22,501 nucleotides of DNA. Origin: Brevundimonas sp. UBA5936. GTDB lineage: Bacteria; Pseudomonadota; Alphaproteobacteria; Caulobacterales; Caulobacteraceae. The stretch spans positions 1-22,501 of the forward strand of contig DJDA01000137.1 in the NCBI GenBank assembly GCA_002430835.1, written 5' to 3'. The notes beneath the pieces are model-generated. The model saw nothing but the letters and a program-made list of their open reading frames with translations, was not told where the DNA came from and did no database searches. Both the position numbers and the translations under genes were made by a program. Below are positions 1 to 7,546 of the stretch, in pieces (within the stretch, counting starts at the first letter, position 1; the number at the start of each line of letters is the position of its first letter).

Positions 1-265
1 GCACGCCCGAGCCCGCGCGCGCCGCCTCGTCGAGCATACGGTCGGTGTCGGCCGGGGTGCGGCCGCTGGCCCGCGCGACCCGGACGCCCAGTGCGGGGGT
101 CAGCCGATCGACGGTGCGGGTGCGGCGCGGCTCCGGCCCGACGGCGTCCGGCGTCGGCGCCAGCGGGGCCAGAACCCCGTCCAGATCTAGGAAAAGCGCC
201 GCTCCGCTCAGACGGATCGGCGGCGCAGGCAGTGCGGGGCGCGCAAACCCCTGTGCAAAAGACAT
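1..265 (-). CDS. otsB: Trehalose-6-phosphate phosphatase, N-terminal part (runs off window)
   Basis: Reading the minus strand from an ATG at 265 gives 88 residues open to the window edge. Residues 24-34 read LFLDLDGVLAP, which is HAD motif I with the nucleophile and acid Asp27 and Asp29. About 40 residues on comes RASGRT, the HAD motif II region in its usual OtsB context. Known role of the family: removal of phosphate from trehalose-6-phosphate, the last step of trehalose synthesis in the cytoplasm, usually beside otsA. The partner gene would lie outside the window. No good Shine-Dalgarno precedes the ATG, so the start is the least certain point. The gene is divergent from the polysaccharide operon that starts at 442. 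Another sugar-phosphatase of the HAD superfamily is possible but less likely. Confidence 0.75.
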   Translation of the reverse strand, partial: MSFAQGFARPALPAPPIRLSGAALFLDLDGVLAPLAPTPDAVGPEPRRTRTVDRLTPALGVRVARASGRTPADTDRMLDEAARAGSGV

Positions 266-441
266 GCGTTTCAAGGTTCTTTCTGTGCGTGGAACATATG
301 GCAACGCATGACGACCATAATGGTTGTCGCTATTCATCGTTCATTCACCCGCTGCGACGCCATTGTGCCGAACTCTCGAATGAGGCATTTGCCACTGCGC
401 TACGAAGAGCCGCAGAAGCGGCCCCGGCGCCTGGAGCCGTC

Positions 442-1437
442 ATGACTGCTTTTTCCGTTCCTTCCTCTCCTGAACAACTCGCGGCCATGTCTGATCGAGC
501 GCGCGAAGTCGTGCGTCTGAACATAGAAGCTCTCGAAGCGCTGGAACGTTCGCTGGATTCCTCGATCGCGCGGGCGGCGGACATCATCCTGTCGCGGCCC
601 GGCTATGTCGTGGTGACGGGCATGGGCAAGTCGGGCCACATCGGCGGCAAGATCGCCGCGACCTTGGCCTCGACCGGAACCAACTCCTTCTTCGTCCACC
701 CGGCCGAGATGAGTCACGGCGACCTGGGGATGCTGCGCCCCGACACCACCCTGCTGGCGTTGTCCAACTCGGGCGAAAGCCGCGAACTGCGCGACCCGCT
801 GATCTTCTGTGCGCGCAACGACATTCCGGTGATCGGCGTCACCCAGCGGCCGCAGAGCTTCCTGGGCCGCCATTCCGCCGTCTGCCTGACCATGCCCAAG
901 GTGGCCGAGGCCTGCCCCAACGGCCTGGCGCCGACGACCTCGACGCTGATGTCCCTGGCCATGGGCGACGCCCTGGCCATGGTGCTGATGGACCGACGCG
1001 GCTTCACCCGGGAAGACTTCGGCCTGCACCACCCCGGCGGCGCCCTGGGCATGAGCCTGCAGACCGTGCGCGAATGGATGGGCGACAACGCCGCCGCTCC
1101 GGCCAGCGTGCCGCTGGACGCCGGCTTCGGCGCCGTCGTCTCGGCGATCACTGAAGGTCGCAAGGGCGCGGTCGCCGTCCTGGCCGCCGACGGCGCCCTG
1201 GCAGGCATCATCACCGACGGCGACGTGCGCCGCGCCTTCGCTCACGACATCTCAGTCCTGCGCGCCGAGGACATCATGAGCCGCAGCCCGATCACCGTCG
1301 AACCGGACGCCCGCATGAGCGACGTGGTCGACCTGTTGAGCGCCAACAAGATCAGCAATCTGTTCGTCGTCGACGACCGCCGCCCCGTCGCCATCATCCA
1401 TATCGCCGAACTGATGCAGGCGGGCTATGTGTCCTGA
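442..1437 (+). CDS. kdsD: Arabinose-5-phosphate isomerase, KpsF/GutQ/KdsD family (SIS + two CBS domains)
   Basis: A 331-residue protein, close to the 328 of E. coli KdsD. The family interconverts ribulose-5-phosphate and arabinose-5-phosphate in the cytoplasm, feeding Kdo for lipopolysaccharide or capsule. The SIS domain spans about residues 40-205, with GMGKSGHIGG at 60-69 and SHGDLGM at 91-97. Residues matching the known catalytic set are Lys63, Glu112 (SNSGES), Glu156 (AEACPNGLAPTTST) and His197 (HHPGG). Two CBS domains follow (about 210-265 and 275-331), ending IAELMQAG. The ATG at 442 is preferred because GGAG lies 6 nt upstream and the length fits the family. An in-frame ATG at 298 would add 48 residues unlike family members. 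The stop codon overlaps the next start by one base (TGATG). Lying first in a polysaccharide operon favours the KpsF role, but a general KdsD role cannot be excluded. Confidence 0.92.
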   Translation: MTAFSVPSSPEQLAAMSDRAREVVRLNIEALEALERSLDSSIARAADIILSRPGYVVVTGMGKSGHIGGKIAATLASTGTNSFFVHPAEMSHGDLGMLRPDTTLLALSNSGESRELRDPLIFCARNDIPVIGVTQRPQSFLGRHSAVCLTMPKVAEACPNGLAPTTSTLMSLAMGDALAMVLMDRRGFTREDFGLHHPGGALGMSLQTVREWMGDNAAAPASVPLDAGFGAVVSAITEGRKGAVAVLAADGALAGIITDGDVRRAFAHDISVLRAEDIMSRSPITVEPDARMSDVVDLLSANKISNLFVVDDRRPVAIIHIAELMQAGYVS

Positions 1438-2717
1438 TGCCTGAGGACATTCTGTTCGACGCCAGCCGGCTGCTCAGCCGCACCGAACGCAGCGCCCCGA
1501 CCGGCGTGGATCGCGTCTGCCTGGCCTACGCCGAATGGCTGATCGAACACCCTGTCTATCGGATGGTGCCGGTCCGGGCGCGCCACGATCAGCTGGCGCG
1601 CGTCGATAATGAGTGGTTCCGCGACCGGCTCGCCGAACTGCGGGCGCGCTGGAGCGGGCCTGGCGCCGTCCACGACCTCAGCCCCGACGCCCAGCGCCTG
1701 TTCGCCGCCCTGCGCTCGCGTGACAACGGCGCCTCCGTCATCGGCCACGTCCCCGACGAGGAAGCGCCGCCCAAACGCATCAAGCACCGGGCCTGGAAGC
1801 AGTATTTCCGCACCCGCAGCGTCAAGGCGCCGCCGGCCGCGCGCGCCTATCTGAATGTCGGCCACACCAGCCTGAACACGCCAGACATCCTGACCTCCCT
1901 GAACGCAGGGGGCATTGAGCGCGTGCTCATGGTGCACGACCTGATCCCCATCACCCATCCCGAATTCTGTCGCCCCGGCGACCGCGCCAAGCATGAGCGC
2001 CGGGTGGTCAATGTGCTGCGCCACGCCTCGCGCATCATCGTCAACTCGCAGCACACCGCCGATGAGCTGCACGCCTTCGCCGGTCGTTCGGGCCTGGCGA
2101 CGCCGCCGGTGGACGTCGCCCACCTGGGCCTGGAGCGGACCTTGAACGGCAGCGTCGTGGTCGGCGCCGCCCACCCCTATTTCATCCACGTCGGCACGAT
2201 CGAAGCGCGCAAGAACCTCGCCTTCCTGCTGACCGTCTGGCGTCGTCTTCAGGAAAGGATGGGCGCCGAGGCGCCCCGCCTGGTCCTGGTCGGCCGCTAC
2301 GGGTGGGAGAACGAAGCGGTGCTGGACCTGCTGCAGCGCTCGCCCAACCTGCAGGGCCTGGTCCACCAGGCCGAGAACCTTCCGGATTGCGCCCTGTCCG
2401 CCCTGATGCGCGGCGCGCGCGCCGTGGTCGCCCCCTCCTCCGTCGAGGGCTTCGACCTGCCCGCGGTCGAAGCCAGCTCCATGGGCGTCCCCCTGATCGC
2501 CTCGGACATCGCCGCGCACCGCGAACTGGTGCCGCACGCCCGGCTGATCGACCCGCTGGACGGTCTGGGCTGGCTGGCCGCGCTCGAAGACTGGACGCGC
2601 ACGCCGCCGATCGCCCCGCCCTATTCCGCCCCCACCTGGGACCGACATTTCCAGGTGATTGAACAGCAGGTGCTGCCGCCCTCTGGCGGTGTCGACGCCG
2701 TGCGGGTAAGCATCTGA
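1437..2717 (+). CDS. Glycosyltransferase family 4 (GT-B fold)
   Basis: A 426-residue retaining glycosyltransferase that probably adds one sugar from a nucleotide-sugar to a lipid-linked polysaccharide on the cytoplasmic face of the inner membrane. The N-terminal half is the acceptor domain and includes MVHDLIPITHPEF (165-177). The donor domain begins near 248 with HVGTIEARKN (251-260), followed by RLVLVGRYGW (281-290) and the nucleotide-sugar loop EGFDLPAVEASSMGVPLIAS (337-356), where EGFDLP replaces the usual EGFGLP. These match the mannosyltransferase-like GT4 branch, but donor and acceptor cannot be read from sequence. The ATG overlaps the kdsD stop by one base, so translation is probably coupled. 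The gene is followed by a Wza-type exporter after 20 bp. Confidence 0.9.
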   Translation: MPEDILFDASRLLSRTERSAPTGVDRVCLAYAEWLIEHPVYRMVPVRARHDQLARVDNEWFRDRLAELRARWSGPGAVHDLSPDAQRLFAALRSRDNGASVIGHVPDEEAPPKRIKHRAWKQYFRTRSVKAPPAARAYLNVGHTSLNTPDILTSLNAGGIERVLMVHDLIPITHPEFCRPGDRAKHERRVVNVLRHASRIIVNSQHTADELHAFAGRSGLATPPVDVAHLGLERTLNGSVVVGAAHPYFIHVGTIEARKNLAFLLTVWRRLQERMGAEAPRLVLVGRYGWENEAVLDLLQRSPNLQGLVHQAENLPDCALSALMRGARAVVAPSSVEGFDLPAVEASSMGVPLIASDIAAHRELVPHARLIDPLDGLGWLAALEDWTRTPPIAPPYSAPTWDRHFQVIEQQVLPPSGGVDAVRVSI

Positions 2718-2737
2718 TCAAACTGCACAGAGTCACC

Positions 2738-3886
2738 ATGACCAGAACCGCCGCCAGCCTGATCATCGTCGCCCTGCTCGCGGGCTGCTCCACCCTGCCG
2801 CGCGACGGACCGTCTGGCCGCAATGTGGTGGAGGGCGCCGCCTCGCCTGAGCGGGCGGGCGACTACGCCCTGATCAATCTGGACTTCGAACTGAGCGAGC
2901 GCATGAAAGCCGCGCCGCCGCCGTCGTTCAGCAGCCTGGCCCTGGCCTCCAGCGACGCCCCATCCGACGTGATCGGCGTGGGCGACACCCTGGCTGTCAG
3001 CATCTTCGAGCCGGGCGGCGGCCTCTTCGGCAACATCAGCGCCAGCGCCACCACGGCCGCGGGCAACCAAACCCTTCCTCCGCTCGTGGTGAACCGCAAC
3101 GGCGCGGTGCCCGTGCCCTTCGCCGGCGACGTGCGGGTCGAGGGACTGACCCCGGCCCAGGCCTCGGCCGCCGTGCGCCGCGCCCTGATCGGCAAGGTCG
3201 CCAATCCCCAGGTGATCGTCACCGTCGCGGGCAACGCCTCCAACGCCGTGACCGTGCTGGGCGAGGTGCGGACCCCCGGCCGCCAGCCCCTGTCGGCCAA
3301 TCACGACCGCATCCTGGACGTCATCGCCGCCGCCGGCGGTTCGGCGCGTTCGATCTACGACGTCAACGTCCAGATCCAACGCCAAGGGCGCACCTATACG
3401 GCCCCCATGTCGGTTGTCACGACCGAGTTCAACGAGAACGTCCGCCTGCAGCGCGGCGATCAGGTGAACCTGGTCTACAAGCCGCGTCGCTTCAGCTCCT
3501 TCGGCGCCTTCAACGCCGTGGCGCGCAGCGAACTGCCGCCCGGCCCGCTGACCCTGGCCGAGGCCCTCAGCGGCGTCGGCGGCCTCGATTCCAACCTGGC
3601 CGACGCCAAGTCGGTGCTGATCTTCCGCTTCGAGCGGCCGGAAACGGCCCAAGCCCTGGGCATCCAGCAGCCGGCGACGTCACGCGGCGTGCCGGTGGTC
3701 TATCGCCTGAACCTGAACGAAGGCGAAGGCTTCTTCATCGCCAGCAACTTCCAGATCGAGCCGGACGACATCATCTACGCCCCCCGTGCGGGCGCAGCTG
3801 AAATGCGCAAATTCTTCGAGTTCGTGCAGAGCATCACCCGCGTGGTCTACGACGTCTCGGTCACCAGCACCCTGAACCTCGACTAG
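2738..3886 (+). CDS. Outer-membrane polysaccharide export lipoprotein, Wza/poly_export family
   Basis: A 382-residue exported lipoprotein. Residues 1-16 form a short signal peptide ending in the lipobox LLAGC, with Cys17 as the lipidated residue. A polysaccharide export (PES) domain spans about 77-165, starting DVIGVGDTLAVSIFEPG. It is followed by two SLBB-like segments, about 170-247 (VTVLGEVRTPGRQPL) and about 253-350. The C-terminus (about 355-382) is a helix-prone stretch that could be the outer-membrane-spanning helix known for Wza. Family role: octameric channel for capsule or exopolysaccharide secretion. A periplasmic co-polymerase/tyrosine kinase partner (Wzc-like) is not in the window. 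It begins 20 bp after the glycosyltransferase and is 3 bp ahead of the next ORF, consistent with one operon. Confidence 0.92.
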   Translation: MTRTAASLIIVALLAGCSTLPRDGPSGRNVVEGAASPERAGDYALINLDFELSERMKAAPPPSFSSLALASSDAPSDVIGVGDTLAVSIFEPGGGLFGNISASATTAAGNQTLPPLVVNRNGAVPVPFAGDVRVEGLTPAQASAAVRRALIGKVANPQVIVTVAGNASNAVTVLGEVRTPGRQPLSANHDRILDVIAAAGGSARSIYDVNVQIQRQGRTYTAPMSVVTTEFNENVRLQRGDQVNLVYKPRRFSSFGAFNAVARSELPPGPLTLAEALSGVGGLDSNLADAKSVLIFRFERPETAQALGIQQPATSRGVPVVYRLNLNEGEGFFIASNFQIEPDDIIYAPRAGAAEMRKFFEFVQSITRVVYDVSVTSTLNLD

Positions 3887-3889
3887 GTC

Positions 3890-4492
3890 ATGTTCCGACC
3901 CCGCGCCTCGCCTCTCCCTTCGCTTCGTGACGATATGCAGCGGATGGAGCAGGCGGCGGGCGGCGAAGACCTCGAAGGCCTGCTCCAGGCGATCGAGAAG
4001 AGCGCATTGCGGCTTTACGCACAGCATGGCTTGCCGACCGTTGCAGGCCACTATCGTTCGCGCGGCCCTGACGAGGCATGGGTCGCGCTGGGCGCGCAGC
4101 TCAGCGCCGCCGAACGTTGGACCATGATCCATGAGAGCGCCGACGGCGAATGGCGCTACGCCACCCTGGAGGCTATCGGAGCGCGCTCCGAAAACGCGGA
4201 GGTGCGTCAGGCCTCGGCGATCCTGTGCGCCTGCTCCGGGTTGCGGCAACGCATGAGCAGCCACCCTTCCATCGCCCAGGATCTGGCGGATTCCATCCGC
4301 CTGGGCGCCGCCTGGCGGGCGTTTGAAACGGCGGCGACGCCTCTTGAGGCCTCCTTCCCCTCCGATGCTTTCAACCGCGTCGAGACAGTCGAAGCCGGCT
4401 TGACTCACACCGGCGCAGCAGGCGCTACTGCCTCATCAGCCGAGACTTCCAAGAGCTTGCATTCACGGCTTTTCTCAACCCGGAGCGATTGA
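3890..4492 (+). CDS. Uncharacterised protein in polysaccharide operon
   Basis: A 200-residue protein that I do not recognise. It has no signal peptide or membrane segment and looks cytoplasmic. Residues about 15-160 are predicted helix-rich, with charged helices such as EDLEGLLQAIEKSALRLYAQ (26-45) and a central WTMIHESADGEWRYATLEAI (77-96). The last 35-40 residues are Ser/Thr/Ala-rich and probably disordered. It starts 3 bp after the exporter stop, and its TGA overlaps the next ATG (TGATG), so it is almost certainly translated with its neighbours. There is no clear Shine-Dalgarno for the ATG at 3890, and an in-frame ATG at 3935 is an alternative. From context it may regulate or scaffold polysaccharide synthesis or modification, but nothing in the sequence proves this. 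Confidence 0.75.
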   Translation: MFRPRASPLPSLRDDMQRMEQAAGGEDLEGLLQAIEKSALRLYAQHGLPTVAGHYRSRGPDEAWVALGAQLSAAERWTMIHESADGEWRYATLEAIGARSENAEVRQASAILCACSGLRQRMSSHPSIAQDLADSIRLGAAWRAFETAATPLEASFPSDAFNRVETVEAGLTHTGAAGATASSAETSKSLHSRLFSTRSD

Positions 4493-5229
4493 TGCCCGAC
4501 CTGAACTGGAACGCTACACTGTGGGGCGCCAACTATGATTGGCCTGGCGCCGGGGATGAATGGAGCGCTCCTTGGGGCGGCAGCGAGCCGCAATGGTTCG
4601 GGAGCCTCTATCCCCGACTGCACCGACTGCTGCCGGCTGCGAACATTCTGGAAATCGCCCCCGGCCATGGTCGCTGGACGCGCTTCCTGCTTCCGCAGTG
4701 TGAGAACTATCTCGGCATCGATCTGAACCAGTCCTGCGTCGACGCCTGCCGAGCCAGGTTCGAGCAAACGCCGCATGCGCGCTTCGAAAGCAACGACGGC
4801 ATGACACTGGCTGCGGCGGAAGACGGCGCCTATGACTTCATTTTCTCGTTCGATTCCCTGGTTCATGCCGAAATCGACGTCTTCCACTCCTACATCCCGG
4901 AGATTCTCAAGAAGTTGAAGCCGGGCGGAGCGGCCTTCATTCACCACTCCAACTACGCCGCCGGCCAGCTCCCCGAGGGGCATCATGATCACAGTCGCGG
5001 GGCCTCCGTCTCTGGCGCCGCCGTCGCGGACATCATCGCCGCCAGCGGCGGCGCCGTGATCGTTCAGGAAGTCATCACCTGGATCGACGCCCACCTGCTG
5101 GACTGCCTGACTCTATTCGGTCGACAAGACGGCGGACGCCAAGAGCCGCCCGCCGTGCTGTCCAATCCGCACTTCGGCGAGGAAGCCAACCTGATCGCCC
5201 GCTTCCAGGCGCCCTATTCGTCAATCTGA
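4492..5229 (+). CDS. Class I SAM-dependent methyltransferase (probable polysaccharide-modifying)
   Basis: A 245-residue cytoplasmic methyltransferase. SAM motif I is LEIAPGHGR (53-61), the acidic residue after beta-2 is in GIDLNQ (75-80), the motif around beta-4 is DFIFSFDSLVH (115-125), and LKPGG (142-146) is the typical post-motif III turn. HHSNYAAGQ and HHDHSRG supply His-rich loops near the active site. The ATG at 4492 has GGAG at 4482-4485 and overlaps the preceding stop, so it is preferred over a TTG three bases earlier. As the last gene of the polysaccharide operon it most likely O-methylates a sugar of the exported glycan, but this is inference from context. Its end overlaps the convergent oxidoreductase gene by 9 bp, so no terminator is visible between them. 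Confidence 0.85.
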   Translation: MPDLNWNATLWGANYDWPGAGDEWSAPWGGSEPQWFGSLYPRLHRLLPAANILEIAPGHGRWTRFLLPQCENYLGIDLNQSCVDACRARFEQTPHARFESNDGMTLAAAEDGAYDFIFSFDSLVHAEIDVFHSYIPEILKKLKPGGAAFIHHSNYAAGQLPEGHHDHSRGASVSGAAVADIIAASGGAVIVQEVITWIDAHLLDCLTLFGRQDGGRQEPPAVLSNPHFGEEANLIARFQAPYSSI

Positions 5230-6219
5230 GCGCGTTAATCCGGTCGCCACGGCCAGCAGCTCGAGCGAGCGCACGCGGGCGGCCGGATCCCAAATCTGGC
5301 TGGTGATCATCAGTTCGTCCGCCCCGGTCTGGGCGATGAAGGCGTCGAGGGCGGCCTTGGTCGTCGCGGGCGCGCCCACCGCCGAACAGGCCAGGGCGGC
5401 GTCGATCATGCCGCGCGCCGCGCCGTCCAGCCGTTCGTAATAACCCTCGACCGGCGGCGGCAGCTTGCCGGGGCGGCCGGTTCTCAGATTGACGAAGGCC
5501 TGCTGGACCGAGGTGAACAGCCGGCGCGCCGCCTCATCCGTGTCAGCCACAAAGGCGTTGTAGCCCAGCATGACATAGGGCTTTTCCAGATGCGGCGACG
5601 CACGGAAGGTCTGGCGATAGATGTCGAGGGCCCGCATCATCTCGCCCGGCGCAAAATGGCTGGCGAAGGCGTAGGGCAGCCCCAGATGCGCCGCCAGCTG
5701 GGCGCCGTAGGTCGAGGAGCCGAGGATCCAGACCGGCACGGCCTGCCCCTCGCCCGGATTGGCGATGATGCGCTGATCCGGCGTCGCGGGCGCGAACCAC
5801 TGCATCAACTCCATCACGTCCTGAGGGAAGGCGTCGTGGTCGCCCTGAAGCGTGCGGCGCAGGGCCCGCGCCGTCGCCTGGTCCGATCCAGGCGCGCGGC
5901 CGAGGCCCAGGTCGATCCGGCCGGGGTGGAGCGCGTTCAGGGTGCCGAACTGCTCGGCGATGACCAGCGGGGCGTGGTTGGGCAGCATGACCCCGCCGGC
6001 GCCGACACGGATGGTCTTCGTCGCCGCCGCCACCGCGCCGATGACGACGGAGGTCGCGGCGCTGGCGATGCCCGGCATGTTGTGGTGCTCGGCCAGCCAG
6101 AAACGATTATAGCCCAGCCGTTCGGCGTGGCGGGCCAGATCGATGGTGTTGGCGAGCGCCTGGCCCACGTCGGAGCCTTCCGGCACGGGGGCGAGGTCGA
6201 GAATGGACAGAGGGATCAT
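5221..6219 (-). CDS. LLM-class flavin-dependent oxidoreductase (luciferase-like, MsnO8/YhbW type)
   Basis: A 332-residue protein of the bacterial luciferase-like TIM-barrel family, which uses reduced FMN (or F420 in other branches) supplied by a separate reductase. Diagnostic segments are GYNRFWLAEHHNMPGIAS (36-53), TIRVGAGGVMLPNHAPLVIA (69-88) and HPGRIDLGLGRAPGSDQAT (98-116), typical of the YhbW-like subgroup. The substrate cannot be predicted. The ATG at 6219 starts the conserved first strand (IPLSILDLAPV) directly, so it fits the family. The stop lies inside the end of the convergent methyltransferase gene. Upstream, 71 bp separates it from the DUF3617 lipoprotein gene on the same strand, so co-transcription is possible. 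Confidence 0.9.
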   Translation of the reverse strand: MIPLSILDLAPVPEGSDVGQALANTIDLARHAERLGYNRFWLAEHHNMPGIASAATSVVIGAVAAATKTIRVGAGGVMLPNHAPLVIAEQFGTLNALHPGRIDLGLGRAPGSDQATARALRRTLQGDHDAFPQDVMELMQWFAPATPDQRIIANPGEGQAVPVWILGSSTYGAQLAAHLGLPYAFASHFAPGEMMRALDIYRQTFRASPHLEKPYVMLGYNAFVADTDEAARRLFTSVQQAFVNLRTGRPGKLPPPVEGYYERLDGAARGMIDAALACSAVGAPATTKAALDAFIAQTGADELMITSQIWDPAARVRSLELLAVATGLTRSD

Positions 6220-6290
6220 CCGACCGATATGGGGCCGCTTTTCAGCGACGCCATACCGGCCGTGACGATCAATCGTCTATGGGCGGGCGC

Positions 6291-6800
6291 TTACTGACCG
6301 GCCGGGCAGTCGCCGATGCGCTCGGCGGTCATGGTGACCTTGGTCTGGGCCATCTGCGGCGTCGGCGCCGGGTCCATCTTGGTCGTGACCTCGGTGACGT
6401 AGCGGCTGTTGAAATCGCCGGTCACGCGGATGGTGGAATCCGCCTTCATATTGCCCGGCAGGGTGCAGGACGAGGCGGCGACCATGGCGTCGCCCTGACG
6501 CGCGAACGGCTGGGTCGTACAGTCGGCGCCCGGCTGCTGGGCGCTGGCCGGAGCCTCCAGCTTGGCTTCCTTGATGCAGATTTCCTGCGGCGGCACGGCG
6601 GCGCCGCCCGGCATGCCTTCCATGGCCGTGGACACGCGCCACAGGCCCGGCTTGGGCGCGTCGAGCGTCGCCGGCGCGGCGGCCGTCGAGGCGGTCTCAG
6701 CCCCGTCAGCGGCCGGGGTTTCGGCCTTGTTGTTGTTTCCGCAGGCCGACAGACCCAGCAGGCAGGCGACGGCGACGCCGCCGATAATCGCTGAACGCAT
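6291..6800 (-). CDS. DUF3617 family lipoprotein
   Basis: A 169-residue predicted lipoprotein. The signal peptide MRSAIIGGVAVACLLGLSAC ends in the lipobox LSAC with Cys20, followed by a 25-residue Ala/Thr/Pro-rich linker. The folded part starts with KPGLWRVSTAMEGMPGG, the opening typical of DUF3617 (PGLWEV-like), and contains four Cys residues that could form disulfides. Function is unknown for the family; location would be the periplasmic face of a membrane. The ATG at 6800 is chosen because it gives a clean signal peptide and has GGGGAGCG just upstream. A further in-frame ATG 36 bp upstream would put an arginine-rich stretch before the signal peptide. Confidence 0.85.
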   Translation of the reverse strand: MRSAIIGGVAVACLLGLSACGNNNKAETPAADGAETASTAAAPATLDAPKPGLWRVSTAMEGMPGGAAVPPQEICIKEAKLEAPASAQQPGADCTTQPFARQGDAMVAASSCTLPGNMKADSTIRVTGDFNSRYVTEVTTKMDPAPTPQMAQTKVTMTAERIGDCPAGQ

Positions 6801-6873
6801 GGAGCGCTCCCCTCTCGTTAAGAACCGAGGGGACAACGCCGTTCTGGCTTAACGGTTCACGCGGATGTGAGAT

Positions 6874-7542
6874 TCAGTCGAGGACGACGCCCGTGGTGCG
6901 CATGATCTCGGCGCGCAGCTCGGGCAGGCCGAAGCCTTTTTCTGACGAGGTGACGGCGACGTGCGGATAGGCGGCCGGGCGCTTGGAGATGGCCTTCAGC
7001 GTCGCCGCCTGGACCTTCTCCGCCTCGCCCTTCTTCAGCTTGTCGGCCTTGGTCAGAACGATCTGGTAGGAGACGGCCGACAGATCGAGGGCGTTCAGCG
7101 CCTCGTCATCCACCTTCTTCAGACCATGGCGGGCGTCGATCAGCAGATAGACGCGCTTCAGCGTCACCCGGCCGCGCAGATAGTCGCGGCCCAGATCCTG
7201 GAACTTCTTGACCGTGGTCTTGGACGCCTTGGCCCAGCCGTAACCGGGCAGGTCGACCAGGCGCATCCGGCCGTCCAGGTCGAAGAAGTTGACCTCGCGC
7301 GTGCGGCCCGGCTCGTTCGAGGCGCGCGCCAGCTTGTGCATGCCGACCAGGCCGTTGATCAGGCTGGACTTGCCCACGTTGGAGCGGCCGGCGAAGGCGA
7401 TCTCGGGCAGGTCCGGGGTCGGCAGCTGCTCGATCTTGGCGCAGCCCAGGACGAAGCTGGCCTGGCGCGCGAACAGGACGCGCGCCGCCTCGATCTCGGC
7501 GTCGGAATATTCTCCGACCTTGGGCTCGTCAGAAGCGTCCAA
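6874..7542 (-). CDS. engB: Ribosome biogenesis GTPase YihA/YsxC (EngB)
   Basis: A 222-residue TRAFAC-class GTPase. The G1 P-loop is AGRSNVGKSS (51-60), Thr81 of EPGRTREVNFF is the G2 residue, G3 is DLPG (97-100) in the hallmark LVDLPGYGWAKASK, G4 is TKAD (164-167), and G5 is near TSSEKGFG. The family is needed for assembly of the large ribosomal subunit. The start lies 4 bp downstream of the yidC stop, so it is the last gene of the rpmH-rnpA-yidC operon, an order common in alphaproteobacteria. The N-terminal 25 residues are an acidic extension usual for this lineage. Confidence 0.96.
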   Translation of the reverse strand: MDASDEPKVGEYSDAEIEAARVLFARQASFVLGCAKIEQLPTPDLPEIAFAGRSNVGKSSLINGLVGMHKLARASNEPGRTREVNFFDLDGRMRLVDLPGYGWAKASKTTVKKFQDLGRDYLRGRVTLKRVYLLIDARHGLKKVDDEALNALDLSAVSYQIVLTKADKLKKGEAEKVQAATLKAISKRPAAYPHVAVTSSEKGFGLPELRAEIMRTTGVVLD

Positions 7543-7546
7543 TCGA

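Noticed and set aside
91..441. N-terminal extension of the arabinose-5-phosphate isomerase
   Set aside because: The added residues are unlike the family, the part before 265 is antisense to otsB, and the ATG at 442 has a good ribosome site and gives the normal length.
266..441. Promoter for the polysaccharide operon
   Set aside because: A CATAAT at 316-321 resembles a -10, but no acceptable -35 lies 16-18 bp upstream, so I do not assign a promoter in this divergent gap.
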